The position numbers and the translations under genes are program-made. Shown piece by piece: positions 23,423 to 34,294 of a stretch of DNA of 64,000 bases (its first letter is position 1; each line of letters starts with the position of its first letter). The DNA is taken from positions 9,610,001 through 9,674,000 of the forward strand of contig JAHQIY010000003.1 of the NCBI GenBank assembly GCA_019054805.1. The letters are read 5' to 3'. Source of the DNA: Brachionus manjavacas (taxonomy: Eukaryota; Rotifera; Eurotatoria; Ploima; Brachionidae). The notes beneath the pieces are model-generated. The model did no database searches. It saw nothing but the letters and a program-made list of their open reading frames with translations, and was not told the origin of the DNA.

Positions 23423-24099
23423 TATAACAAGGAAAAGGCTGATCTAAATTTAAGAATTTATGGAATTGAAATCATTTGACAAAAAGAGACAAAGTTTCTT
23501 GGTATAAATTCGATTCTTGATTAAATTTTAATTCAATAAAATGGGGTCTAAATTTTAAAACTTTAGGAAACCTTTATAAATTTTTAGTTGGATCCATTTC
23601 GGATAACAAGTTCCCATGTCTTAAATCATTATGACTAGCAAATATTAAAATAAAACAGATAATCCGAAATTGAGACGTTCAGTCTATTCTAAATCTAAAA
23701 CACGACACTCCCTCCAACATTTTACATCACGAGACCTTAAATGAGCTTAAATTACTAAAATTCTCGAATCGATGTGTTAGGGCAGAACTGAGTCATTCTA
23801 TTCCATTGTTTGTCAGACTGGTGGACGAGTACTAAGCGGGTTTAGAATCAATATATATCGAATACCTGATTCTATTGTGTAATTGCTACCTTACAATTTC
23901 TTCTTTCTTTCCTGATCTGTTCAATACTTGGACATGTTGCACCTGTCATTAATTTTTCATGTATTTTTTTATTTTCTTTTATATCTTATTTTCACTTCTA
24001 TTACTCTTTTTTTATTTTATTTTTTGATTTTTTATTTTTTTCAGTCCGAAAGAGCCTTAAATCGACACAGATAAAAAAATAAATAAATAAAAATAAACT

Positions 24100-24608
24100 A
24101 ATATTTTATCATGAAATAGCTTTGTAATTCGCTTCCTGAAAAATCATAATTTTAGAGTTATTTAATTAGAGTAGAGTTGGTTTCTGAGAACGAGTTTAGA
24201 CAAGAAAGTTACTATTCTAATATTGCACCAATTACAAATTTAAAATTTTTTCCAAGCGTTCTGACATTAAGACCAATTTTCATTTCTGAAATGACTTTTT
24301 AATGAAATAAAGCCTTGAATTACAGAGTTCCTAAAAAGACAAATTATGATTCAGAGGTTCTAAAAAATATTCATCCTTGTCTAAAAGCTTATATCATTTT
24401 CCGAAGTTTTAAACAATTTAAAAATTTGCAATTTTATTTTTTTCTAATCTTGATTAATCTTTTTTAATCATAAAAAAGATTGCCTGTGACCATTCTTTAA
24501 ATGAGCAGTCATTGAACAAATCTGAATTTTAAAATATACTCTTGATCAAATTAATTCTTTATCAATTCGAACCGAACTTTTTTCCATTGATAGCACTATC
24601 GGGTATTT
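24100..24608. other. Intergenic, 3' flank of the GTSF1-like gene
   Basis: AT-rich sequence with no recognised feature. No canonical AATAAA lies close behind the GTSF1-like stop codon on the minus strand. Confidence 0.4.
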
Positions 24609-25226
24609 CTAAAATTTACCATATATTTTGAGCATCTGTCCTCGTCCCCGACTTATTTTTTGTTCACTAAGGGTACTCAAAGAGGACTGGCTTTGACTTC
24701 TAGTTATGTCACCTTCTGATTTATCATCAAATATTGACTTATCCTCACTAGAGTCTAGTTTTTTCAAAGAGGGTCTGCTTCCAAGTGACGGCTGAAGAAC
24801 ATCAATATCAGTATCTCGATCCCAGTCTTCATCATCCGGATTGTGAACATAATTTTCATAAATCGGCACTGATAGATCACAATTTTGAGCATGACGAGAT
24901 CTTTTATTGACCAGGCGCTCTTTATCAATACAAATCATTATGTGTTTTTCTTTTTCACTCGTTGGTATTAAATGCGATGCGTTGAAAGGACAAGCGACCA
25001 ATTGTCGTTCTAATTCCGGGTGAGACTAAATATTTACTTATTATTAGAATTTAAATAATAATTAATAAAAGATAATAAAAAGCTTATTTTTAGTTATCTT
25101 ATAACTAAGAATTGTGCATACTCTTTTGCATTTTATAATATGAGATTGAAGTTTGTGTGCGACAACTTTATGATTTGGATCAAACGGACAGGTGGCTAAA
25201 GAGTCTGGGGCGAATTCGTAGGACAT
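24609..25226 (-). CDS. GTSF1: Gametocyte-specific factor 1-like protein (GTSF1/Asterix), two CHHC zinc fingers
   Basis: Two exons on the minus strand, 25122-25226 and 24609-25025, separated by a 96-nt GT-AG intron; 173 residues, close to the vertebrate length of about 167. Two U11-48K-type CHHC fingers are perfect: C13-x5-H19-x9-H29-x3-C33 and C47-x5-H53-x9-H63-x3-C67, with the CPFD and CPFN starts usual for the family. They are followed by an acidic NPDDEDWDRDTD stretch, matching the conserved DEDWD patch just after the fingers of GTSF1. The tail is Ser-rich with an RGRG element. Family members work with Piwi proteins in the nucleus in piRNA-guided transposon silencing and stimulate slicing in animals; a similar germline role here is inference. 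Confidence 0.9.
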
Positions 25227-25684
25227 TGCGTGAAAATTTTTTATGTAAATAAAAAATTTGAATATTTTTCAAAAGATTTATTTAAGTTCTAGCAATTGTA
25301 AAAAATGCATGTATTGAAATAACAAATTTAGAAAAATAATTTAACTAAATGGTTCCAAAAATTGTTCTTTTTTTATAAAATTATATTTAAGTAAAAATTT
25401 GTTTAAATTAAGAATCATAATGATCCATGCTCTAAAAATAAATTCTATCAAAAATGTTGATTTTTTAAAATAAATTAAAGATTTGTACATAAACAAACAG
25501 TGGTTCTACAAAAAGACCAGATTTGGGAAAATTACATTATTTTTCTTATTTTACGTAATTTAAATGGAAAAAGCTCACTAATTCTTACTTTTTGAAAAAC
25601 TAGTAATGAAATAAAGCTTATCGAATTTTTAGAACAAACTTTAAAAAATTTATTTAAAACAATTTAAATAAAATAAAATATGGT

Positions 25685-25875
25685 TTAATTTTTTGTGTTT
25701 GAATTACAAAATGTATACAATGTTGAAATAACATTAAAAAAGTGCGATGTTTCAAATTATTTTTCAGTCTCAAATAAAAAAATAATTTAAAGTTAATATT
25801 GCGAGCATTTTCATACTTGAAATTAAACTCTTTAGTGAAATAGAATGAGTTTAATTTTTATTTTTAAAATCTGAA
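25685..25875 (+). repeat. Dispersed repeat family R1, copy 2
   Basis: Begins TGGTTTAATTTTTTGTGTTT and shares about 190 bp with the reverse complement of 7630-7845. Its first 85-100 bp also match 37745-37840. Confidence 0.7.
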
Positions 25876-25999
25876 AAAAACATTGAAAATTCTTTTTTAA
25901 ATTTTTTAATAATTCATTTATTTATTTTTTCCCGAGCAAATGCTCATTCAGACTAGAAACAAATGAAAAAACTAAAAATATACGGTACAAAGAATTTAT

Positions 26000-26535
26000 C
26001 AAAAAAATTCTCGAAAAAGATCTAGGTACTCTATATTCAAAATTACTTGAAGTGGACTAGCCAAGTAAAATATTGCACCAGTAGTTAAAACCGTATTTTG
26101 GTTATGATTGCTAAAAGTTTCAGGAATTTAAGCATTGGTACATTGAGAATGCTTTACACAGCACTGGTTAGGCTTCATTTAGAGTTTGCCACAAGTTAAT
26201 GGTGTTCAATTCTGGAAAAATACATTTTTCAAGTTATTACTGGATATGAAGCTATCAAGTTTGAAAATGGTACAAATTTTTCTCAAAATCAGTTTTATAA
26301 CTTAAGTCAATGTATTGTTAGAGAATATGTGAAAAATTGTAGCAACGAAATCATTTCTTAACAAATAAAGTAGTTAATGCTTGAAATAGTCTACCTCAGT
26401 ACATGGTCAATTCAGAATCAATAAATAACTTCAAAATTAACGTGGACAAATGACTCAAGAAACAGCCTAATTTACTACCAAATTAACCTGACAGAGTCGC
26501 AGTATTTTACTACTACCACTTGATGCTTTTTTTTT
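26000..26535 (+). mobile_element. Decayed L2/CR1-like LINE, C-terminal RT region and 3' end
   Basis: Reads NRIL.MIAKSFRNLSIGTLR then MLYTALVRLHLEFATS, the conserved C-terminal RT text (RTFRNLDKETFLLLYKTLVRPHLEYA in typical members). Later a piece resembles VVNAWNSLPQYMVN, and it ends in a TACTACTACC run near 26505-26518. The same (TAC/TAG)n tail ends the minus-strand element at 29824. Stops throughout. Confidence 0.75.
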
Positions 26536-26932
26536 CATTATTTTTTTGATTAATTTGAAAAAAAGTAAATATTAATTTATTTTGTATTTAACTAAAACTT
26601 TTTGAAATTTGAAATTGACAAAAAATGTTCATTAACTGAATTTTCCAAATATCTCAACATTATCTTGAATGGCATCTCATAAATTTATGTAACAAAAATC
26701 GGCTTATGAGAAAATATTTTAAGTTTTAGTCATTGATCATCTATTGTATCCATAAAGCAATATCATCACTCTTAAATTCCAAACTATGGTATTTAACAAA
26801 AAACAATCATAGCAAAGATGACAAATCCTTGCCAAGCATTACATGCATGATTCAGAATTGACTATTCTTCTTGATTTGAATAAATTTTAATGAATGTTAC
26901 ACATGATTGAATAATATCCTCCACTTTGAATA

Positions 26933-26942
26933 CCATATTTGG
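26933..26942 (+). promoter_or_regulatory. CArG box (SRF site) upstream of actin
   Basis: CCATATTTGG is a perfect CC(A/T)6GG serum response factor site, 97 bp upstream of the actin start codon. Actin genes of many animals are controlled by such boxes. A TATTTAA at about 26993-26999 could serve as a TATA-like element 50 bp further on. Occupancy is not shown. Confidence 0.6.
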
Positions 26943-27029
26943 AAAAATTAAACTAGCTTGTAGCAAGCTTGTTTAGAATATTCTAATTTTACTATTTAAG
27001 CAATGAGACTTGCTCTCAATGCTATTTAA

Positions 27030-28169
<1,140 letters not shown>

Positions 28170-28353
28170 AAAAATGCTCAAAGTTATTTTGTAATTTAAT
28201 AAACTTTTAATAAAGTTCTGTTTAAATTTTTGGTAACCCATGTTTTTTTTGTTTTTTTTTATCAAATATTTTTTAAGTTAAAATAGAAAAAAAAAAGCTC
28301 CAAAAAATAGTCATAGTAAAATAATTGATTAAGTTAGTTCTTTGTTGTTGTAA

Positions 28354-29454
28354 ATGAAAGCAGTAGTTATAGATTGTGGTTCGGACTCGATCAAAGCTGG
28401 TCTGTCGGGAGACAGCGAGCCCAGTTTGCTTTTGTCCACCAATGTTGCTCTAAATAAAGGCCATGAAAGTAAAATAGGAAATATTGGACAAGAAAGAAGA
28501 GAAATTCTTAGATTAAACTGTCCGATCAACCGAGGTTTTGTCACAAATTGGAATGACATGGAAAAAATTTGGTCTTTTCTTTTTGATGAGCTCAAAGTCG
28601 ATCCAGAAAATCAGCCCATTTTTCTGAGTGAAAGCCCATGCTGTTCAAGATCACAGCGTGAGAGAATCACCGAATTGATGTTCGAAAAATACACGGTTCC
28701 ATCGATGTCAATGCAATTACAGTCTGTGCTTTCAATGCTTTCGACTGGCTTGGAAACCGGCATAATTGTAGAATGTGGAGATGGTTTGACTCAAATTTTG
28801 CCAATGTTCAAAAATCTTGCAGTATCGAATGCTTTTGCGCGCATTGAATTAGCTGGCACGGACCTCTCTGATTACCTTTTTAACCTGATGAATGCAAACG
28901 AATCGGTCATTCCAAACCGAAATGTTAGTAAAGAAATAAAAGAGAAATTTTGTTATGTGGCAAACGATATCAAAAATGAATCAAAGGTGCCCAGTGGCAA
29001 GTTATCAACCTGTTTAGACTACAATTTACCAGACGGAAGCACTCTTTCTATGTCTAAAGAGCGTTTTCTGGTACCCGAAGCTCTATTTGATCCGGGCTCA
29101 ATTGGATTTTTGCTCCCGGGAATTCATCAAGTGTGTTTAAAATCTATTAAAAAATGCGAAACGCACATTCAAAAGAGTTTGTTCGAAAACATAGTTGTAA
29201 CTGGTGGGACAACATTGCTTCCTGGCTTTGCTCAGCGCTTTCAAAAAGAGATGAAAAAAATAGCTCCTTGGAGAACTAGCGTCAAAGTGACGCCTCATTC
29301 AAAACAAAAGTATTCGGCTTGGCTCGGAGGCTCCATTTTAACTTCACTGCCCAATTTTGAAAATATTCTAATACAAAAAAAAGATTATGAGGAATTAGGA
29401 TCTTGGGTTATTCAGAAAAAAACTAATTTTTTTCCCAGTTTTGTGGGTTATTAA
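28354..29454 (+). CDS. Divergent actin-like protein, tandem paralogue
   Basis: 366 residues, intronless, starting 184 bp after the conventional actin. It aligns with actin along its length (TNWNDMEKIW, ELAGTDLSDYLFNLM, EIKEKFCYVA, LPDG, PEALFDPG, KYSAWLGGSIL). Key parts differ. Phosphate loop 1 is DCGSDSIKAG; loop 2 is VECGDGLTQI, with Glu in place of the catalytic-site Asp154. His73 is replaced (INRG for IEHG). The D-loop and the VGDEAQSKR segment are rewritten and shortened. The C-terminus ends in FFPSFVGY instead of HRKCF. It does not obviously match a named ARP class and looks like a lineage-specific orphan actin-related protein. The long, constrained frame argues that it is translated and selected rather than a pseudogene. 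Confidence 0.88.
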   Translation: MKAVVIDCGSDSIKAGLSGDSEPSLLLSTNVALNKGHESKIGNIGQERREILRLNCPINRGFVTNWNDMEKIWSFLFDELKVDPENQPIFLSESPCCSRSQRERITELMFEKYTVPSMSMQLQSVLSMLSTGLETGIIVECGDGLTQILPMFKNLAVSNAFARIELAGTDLSDYLFNLMNANESVIPNRNVSKEIKEKFCYVANDIKNESKVPSGKLSTCLDYNLPDGSTLSMSKERFLVPEALFDPGSIGFLLPGIHQVCLKSIKKCETHIQKSLFENIVVTGGTTLLPGFAQRFQKEMKKIAPWRTSVKVTPHSKQKYSAWLGGSILTSLPNFENILIQKKDYEELGSWVIQKKTNFFPSFVGY

Positions 29455-29823
29455 TAAAGAGTTTTTTTGCTTTATAGAAATTGTTCAATATTTTATTTCA
29501 ACTTACTTAGAAGTCCAAAAAATTGATAAGCAAAGATCACCCTTAGTTTAATTCGATACATTTTCGTAATTTTCCTTTCCTCGTTTTATTTTATTTAGAG
29601 AAAGAGAACAATTCAGAAGTAAAAAATATTTTAAAAAAAATATGTAAAAAAAATTTGAATTATAGATAATAAAGGAATATCAAAAAATTAAATTTTTATT
29701 TCAATGTTTTTACCCTAGCCTAAATAGTTTAATTATCTGAACAAAAAAAGTTGATTAAAATTTTTTTTCAATATAATTTTCAATAAATTTACTAAAATAA
29801 ATTTGATTTTACTTTTAAACATA
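29455..29823. repeat. Segment shared with 33.6-33.95 kb
   Basis: Sequence from about 29571 to 29823 (starting TTTCCTTTCCTCGTTTTATT, with GAGAACAATT, TTACCCTAGCCTAAATA and GATTTTACTTTTAAA) has a clear diverged second copy at about 33611-33945 with an extra insertion. It is non-coding and lies next to the 3' end of the minus-strand LINE. Confidence 0.6.
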
Positions 29824-30885
29824 GTAGTAGTAGTAGTAAGGGATAGGCTGCAAGTCGCGATTTGCATGCAGGATGATGCAAAACGCGATGGGCGACGACA
29901 CCCTGTGTGGTAGCCACTTGCCGTAATTAAGTTGCTGTTTTGTCAAGCTTGCTTTTGAAGTAGTTGACACTTTTGGCGGTGATGATGGAGTAATAAAGAT
30001 CGTTCCAGTCATTGACAATTCGGTTGCAGAAAAAGTTATGTCGTTGATTACAGTTCTTCGCCAATTCTCGTCTCAATCTCGCTCTCCTATTGCCTCTTGG
30101 CGCAGAGATGGAAGTCGGAGCGGCAAATTCAACATGCTCTATTCCTTTTGCAATTTTAAATTGCCGTATCAAATCGCCCCTCAATCGCCTAGCCTTTAGA
30201 TTGATCAGACCCAGCTTTTTGCAACGTTCAACATAGTTTGGGTCTCGAAGACGACCAGGAACCTTTGTCGCCCTTCGCAATACGCGCTCGACCATGTTGA
30301 TATCCCCGTGTTGGTATGGATTCTAGACTGAAATTGCAAATTCGACATGTGGTCTAACGTACGTAGTGATAAAGGATTTCTTTAGAATACCAAGCACCTG
30401 ACTTGCTTTGCTTGCTGAACTAGTAGCTTGTTCATGCCATTTCATGTTTGAGGTAAGAATGATACTAAGGTCACGTTCTCTCGTTGTTACCTCGATAGGA
30501 TAAGAAGGGCCGTTAATTTCATTTAAGCTGTACATGAAATTACTATTGCGTTTACCACAGAGCATGATTCGGCATTTACTGAAGTTAAGCTTCATCGACC
30601 AATCATTACATCACTTTTGCACGGCCTTTAGATCGCGTTGAAGCCTTAAACAGTCTTCAACATTACGAGCTGTTGTCAAGATCTTGCAGTCGTCGGACAA
30701 GATTTTCTCGGGAAAAATCCGTGTTGCTGTTTACTAATAAGTCCATTCGTTTGCAAATGAGACACAAGATTAGAACGTACTATTGACTCCAACGTCTTGC
30801 AGACAATTGACGTGAGTGAGATTGGTCGATAGTTGGTCGGATCTAGTCGACTGCCTTTTTTGTAGAGGGGGCTAACAAAAGAAAA
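29824..30885 (-). mobile_element. L2/CR1-like LINE remnant
   Basis: Minus-strand text is well preserved in pieces: LNFSKCRIMLCGKRN and a TTRERDLSIILTSNMKWHEQ block with SKASQVLGILKKSF at 30323-30595, then VERVLRRATKVPGRLRDPNY and LGLINLKARRLRGDLIRQFK, then HNFFCNRIVNDWNDLYYSII at 29927-30295. This is the canonical C-terminal third of an L2/CR1-type reverse transcriptase. Upstream, 30.6-30.88 kb reads as further RT text in shifted frames. The 3' end is a (TAC)n run at 29824-29838. It is less decayed and less AT-rich than the surroundings, so it is a younger insertion. Confidence 0.88.
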
Positions 30886-31744
30886 GCAAAAAAGGAGACT
30901 TAAATTAAACTAAATTTTAAAAATTAAATTTTTTGTTTTGTTATTCTGCAACACTAAATTAATTTCTGTAAATTTATATTATTAGTATGAGCAAAATTTG
31001 GACCATTTTTTTTTCAAAATGAATGATAACAACTAAAGAGAAGATAAAAATGGTCAAATACAATTCATCTTCTTTCGATGTAGTTCTGTTTACATTTATT
31101 TTAAGTTGGTTTAAATGTAGTTGCCTAGTTTTAATTGGAAACATCTAAAGTTGTTTCCCAATTTAAAAATAGAGTAAATGCTTTTTAATTAATTACTTTT
31201 TTTTGTTAATGAGAAAATATTTTTGTTTAAGTTAGAAGCATTTTAATTTTGTTCACAGGAAATAATATAAAATGAACTTCCAATTGCGTATTATAAAATA
31301 AAATAAGTTAGTTCTTTGACAAATATTTAGTATATTTGAAAATATCTTGCAATGAATTTAAAATTTTTTTTTCGTTTAATTGAAATTAACTCGGAAGCGG
31401 ACATTCTGAGATTAATAAGTCGTCTCATCAACTAATCATTAATATTTAATCTAGATTTTTCAATGATTTTACTCATTTATAATTAGAAATATAAACACAT
31501 TTTAATAAAAAAATTAAATTATTTTTTTTGATTATATCTGAAATCAATTTTACTATTCTCAAATTATTTTTACGGTTTACAAATTTTTTAACACCTCTTT
31601 TTAAAAAATCTAAAGAATTTAATTGACAGAAAAATAAAAAAATTTTCCAACAACAGTTTATTCAAAAAAATTTCTAATAAAGTTTTTCTTTTCATGAAAA
31701 ATGGAACATTTATAGGACAAAAAAAACAGTTTTTATGAAAAAAA
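30886..31744. other. AT-rich intergenic region
   Basis: No gene or repeat was recognised in this stretch between the LINE remnant and the neuropeptide precursor. Confidence 0.5.
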
Positions 31745-32203
31745 TTAGCCAATTCTTGGCTTAAAAGCAATTCTTTTTTCCTCATTTAAAAAAGAATCAG
31801 CATTTTCATCACTTTCATATAAATCGTAATTTCGGCCGACTCTTGGCTGAAAAACAGCTCGTTTTTTTTCGCTGCCAATTCTTGGAAACACAATTGGTGA
31901 TCGTCCAATTCTAGGCAACATTACGGACTTTTTGTTCCTTTCATCTGAAAAATCAAAACCTTCACTGTCCATTTCTTCAAGCTCGTCATCGCCCAAAAAT
32001 TTAGCTAAATTGTTTCGGATTGATTTCAGTTGTCTGAGCTGGTCCAAAATGTACATGTCCTTTAGTCTTTTTGACAACATGCCAATATCTTCTTGGTCTT
32101 TAGGATTGCCATGAACCTCGCTCAAAACATTTTCGCATTTTACCAACCAAATTCCAAATAGAAATAAAATAGCAAAACTGTAAATTAATCTTGATGAGCT
32201 CAT
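31745..32203 (-). CDS. PRXamide neuropeptide precursor (CAPA/pyrokinin/neuromedin-U type)
   Basis: 152-residue prohormone. A signal peptide (about 1-23, hydrophobic FAILFLFGIWL) is followed by an acidic spacer and a cluster of amidation and cleavage sites: KK-SVMLPRIG-R (93-101), SPIVFPRIGSE-KKR (102-115), AVFQPRVG-R (116-124) and KR-IAFKPRIG at the very C-terminus (145-152). Processing would give SVMLPRI-amide, AVFQPRV-amide and IAFKPRI-amide. The SPIVFPRI copy is followed by Ser-Glu before KKR, so it may be released as a non-amidated SPIVFPRIGSE. FPRI/FPRV C-termini are typical of CAPA peptides, with wider similarity to pyrokinin, ETH and neuromedin U. The coding region has no intron; a TTTTTTATAG acceptor-like site lies 21 nt upstream of the ATG. 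It acts extracellularly through class A GPCRs by family analogy. Confidence 0.88.
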   Translation of the reverse strand: MSSSRLIYSFAILFLFGIWLVKCENVLSEVHGNPKDQEDIGMLSKRLKDMYILDQLRQLKSIRNNLAKFLGDDELEEMDSEGFDFSDERNKKSVMLPRIGRSPIVFPRIGSEKKRAVFQPRVGRNYDLYESDENADSFLNEEKRIAFKPRIG

Positions 32204-33400
32204 ATTTACTTTTATTTCGGATTTCTATAAAAAATGAAAATTTGAAAAAAAAAATATTTTTAAATTTAAATTCTGTGTCATTAAGTTAACGAGGTTTTAA
32301 CTACTTTTTGATTAACCATTTTTAACTGACCATAAGTAAAATGTTGATGCAAAAGGAAAATTAATTTTTCGGAAAGTTTTAAGCTGAAAACAGTTTACTA
32401 AAAGCTTTAAATTTGATTTTTTAAGGAAATTTGCTAAAAGTATTTCCTAAAAAAATCGATCAGCTAACATTACTTTCATTTACTAATAAATTAAACATTT
32501 TGATTATTTTTTAATCAGCTTTTTTTATATTCTTAGCCTACACAACATTGTAGTTAACCTCTTATGGTTCTGTGCAGTTTTAGGTCATATTTAACAAAAA
32601 GCAACAAAATTTTCAGTTTTTTTTGTTGAGAATTATGAAAAAGAAACTTAGCGAAGCCTTTCTTTAAATATAACTTTGATTGAATTAATTTAAGAAATTG
32701 ATACTCGAAACAATTCCGCTAAAAGGATTTTATTTTAATATTTCTATTTTCAAATAGGAAAACAAAATGCCTACCTCTATGATTTCTCTTCCTTATTGGA
32801 TTTAAATTTACCAAAAATTAAAAATTTGCATTGAATTTTTGTCGGAAATCCAAGTATATTAAAGCATTATATTAATATTCATTAAGTAGCGAGATTTCAA
32901 GGGTTCTTTTGTTACGATAAGTCATTTTTAGGGAATTGCAGTGGTGTACTGATCTTTGGTTTTTACCAAAAAATTTTATTATTACCTCAAATATTTAATT
33001 AATTTAAAGAAAATTTGAATTTTTCAAAATTTTTAAATAAAATTATGGAGTTGAATATGTTGGCAAGATTTTTATTTGAGTTTTTAAAAATTTTAATTTT
33101 AGAAACTATTTTTGAATATTTATAAATAGTTTTAGGAGAATTATGTAAATAAAAATTTTTCGGAATAATACTTTATTTTTAAATTCAAAATTTTAAGTTT
33201 AAAATAAATAAAATAATATTCTTTTTTTTTTTTATTCTTTTTTAAAAACATTTAGAAAAGCTTCCGATTGGCATGAACTAAAATTTTTATGTCAATCAGT
33301 AAAAAAATTAAGAAGCTATTTTTAAAGTAGTCCAAATAAAATTTTTAACTTGTTTTTTAAAGCATAAATTTATCAGGATTTAAATAATTGTCCTATCATT
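32204..33400. other. AT-rich intergenic region
   Basis: Nothing was recognised. Its right end merges with duplicated RPS11-intron-like sequence: the 33320-33400 stretch resembles 34090-34170. Confidence 0.5.
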
Positions 33401-33406
33401 ACGAAA

Positions 33407-33575
33407 ATAATTAAAAAAATATCAGATTTTTTAAGAGTGTCTTTCATTCTTAATTCAGAAGACCATCGTGATAAAATCTCATCATTTGATTTAAAATAAA
33501 GAAAAAATCTGTTGAAATAATTTACAAATTTAGGTTTTATAGTCTACTAAAAACCTAATCTGTCATCCAGTCTAT
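33407..33575 (-). repeat. Duplicate of the snoRNA-bearing part of RPS11 intron 3
   Basis: About 170 bp nearly identical to 34525-34702 inside RPS11 intron 3, including the whole snoRNA and the TTAGGTTTTATAGTCTACTA tract. It lies outside the gene, downstream of the RPS11 polyadenylation signal. Confidence 0.85.
33417..33490 (-). ncRNA. SNORD35: Box C/D snoRNA, SNORD35-like, copy C (outside host gene)
   Basis: On the minus strand: C box ATGATGA (33479-33485), guide TATCACGATGGTCTT, D' box CTGA (33455-33458), a degenerate C' box and D box CTGA (33422-33425). It is the same as copy B in RPS11 intron 3. It has no host intron that I can see, so it may be a silent duplicate or independently transcribed. 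Confidence 0.6.
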
Positions 33576-33610
33576 TGGGTAATTCAGAAATAACTAATTT
33601 TTTGTGGGTA

Positions 33611-33945
33611 GTTTCCTTTCCTCATTTTATTTAAATTTAGAGAAGGAGAACAATTGAGAGTAAGAAATAAAAAAAAATCTTATTATTTACACTTTATACT
33701 AAATGCCATTCATTAGGTCAAGTATTTTACGTATTAATAAAAAAATTTATGAAATATAGATACTAAAGGAATAAAGCTATGTCTAAAAAATAAACAAAAT
33801 TTTTTTTCATTACAATGTTTTAACCCTAGCCTTAATTGTTTAAATATCTGAGCAAAAAACAGACGATATTAAAATTATTTCAATATAAATTTCATTAATA
33901 AATGATATTAATAATTTCGATTTTACTTTTAAATCTTGTAAAAAA
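33611..33945. repeat. Segment shared with 29.57-29.82 kb
   Basis: Diverged copy of the sequence that follows the actin-like gene. Shared blocks include TTTCCTTTCCTC, GAGAACAATT, AATGTTTTAACCCTAGCCTT and GATTTTACTTTTAAA. Confidence 0.6.
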
Positions 33946-34146
33946 ATAATTTTTCAGAAACCCTATGAAAAAGCATAAAACTTGATAATGGCAGCAGAAT
34001 ATTTATTTATTCCTATTATCTCAAATGGCTGATTCGTGTTTAGTATTAACTTTTTTAAAAGATTTCGAATAAATTATTTTAAACATCCTTCTAAAATTGT
34101 TTTAAGAAGACTAAATAAAATTTGTAATTTGTTTTCTAAAGCAAAA

Positions 34147-34220
34147 ATTTATCAGAATTTAAATAATTGTCTTCAATTTTTTGATTCAGAAGACCATCGT
34201 GATAAATATCATCATATAAA
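34147..34220 (-). ncRNA. SNORD35: Box C/D snoRNA, SNORD35-like, copy D (outside host gene)
   Basis: On the minus strand: C box ATGATGA (34209-34215), guide TATCACGATGGTCTT, D' CTGA (34186-34189) and D CTGA (34152-34155). It lies about 46 nt past the RPS11 polyadenylation signal (34266-34271), so it is outside the mature host transcript. The flanks have diverged from copies A-C but the guide is unchanged. Confidence 0.5.
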
Positions 34221-34294
34221 TTTTTTGCAAAATTTCTTAATAAAAAACTTTGGCTTCAAAAAATTTTTATTGAATTTAAATTAATAAAAATTTT

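Larger units (their letters stand above)
21940..24095 (+). mobile_element. Decayed LINE interrupted by a SINE and a MITE
   Basis: The RT core is readable: a KKLREHAASGP-like block, IPRSWKTANITMIPKKLS, then SSLGKLLERIIYLRLYGFL, DQPGFRKH, and EEFSITEGVP-GSISPLLFTI (the canonical GVPQGS-LSPLLF box with a stop at Q). Next come a degenerate FADD region and KKQDNLEKKINKYL. The frame breaks at 22685, where a SINE (22686-23422) has inserted. Coding text resumes after 23423 with YNKEKADLNLRIY. The 3' hairpin lies at 24043-24085 with an (AAAT)n tail. Confidence 0.8.
25227..26930. other. Repeat-bearing intergenic region between GTSF1-like and actin
   Basis: Contains dispersed-repeat copy 2 (25685-25875), a LINE 3'-end hairpin in minus orientation (25921-25960) and an L2/CR1-like remnant (about 26000-26535). 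The remainder is AT-rich without recognised features. Confidence 0.6.

Noticed and set aside
34036-34284. 82-codon plus-strand open frame next to RPS11
   Set aside because: Overlaps the RPS11 3' UTR and snoRNA copy D on the other strand; AT-rich and without a domain.
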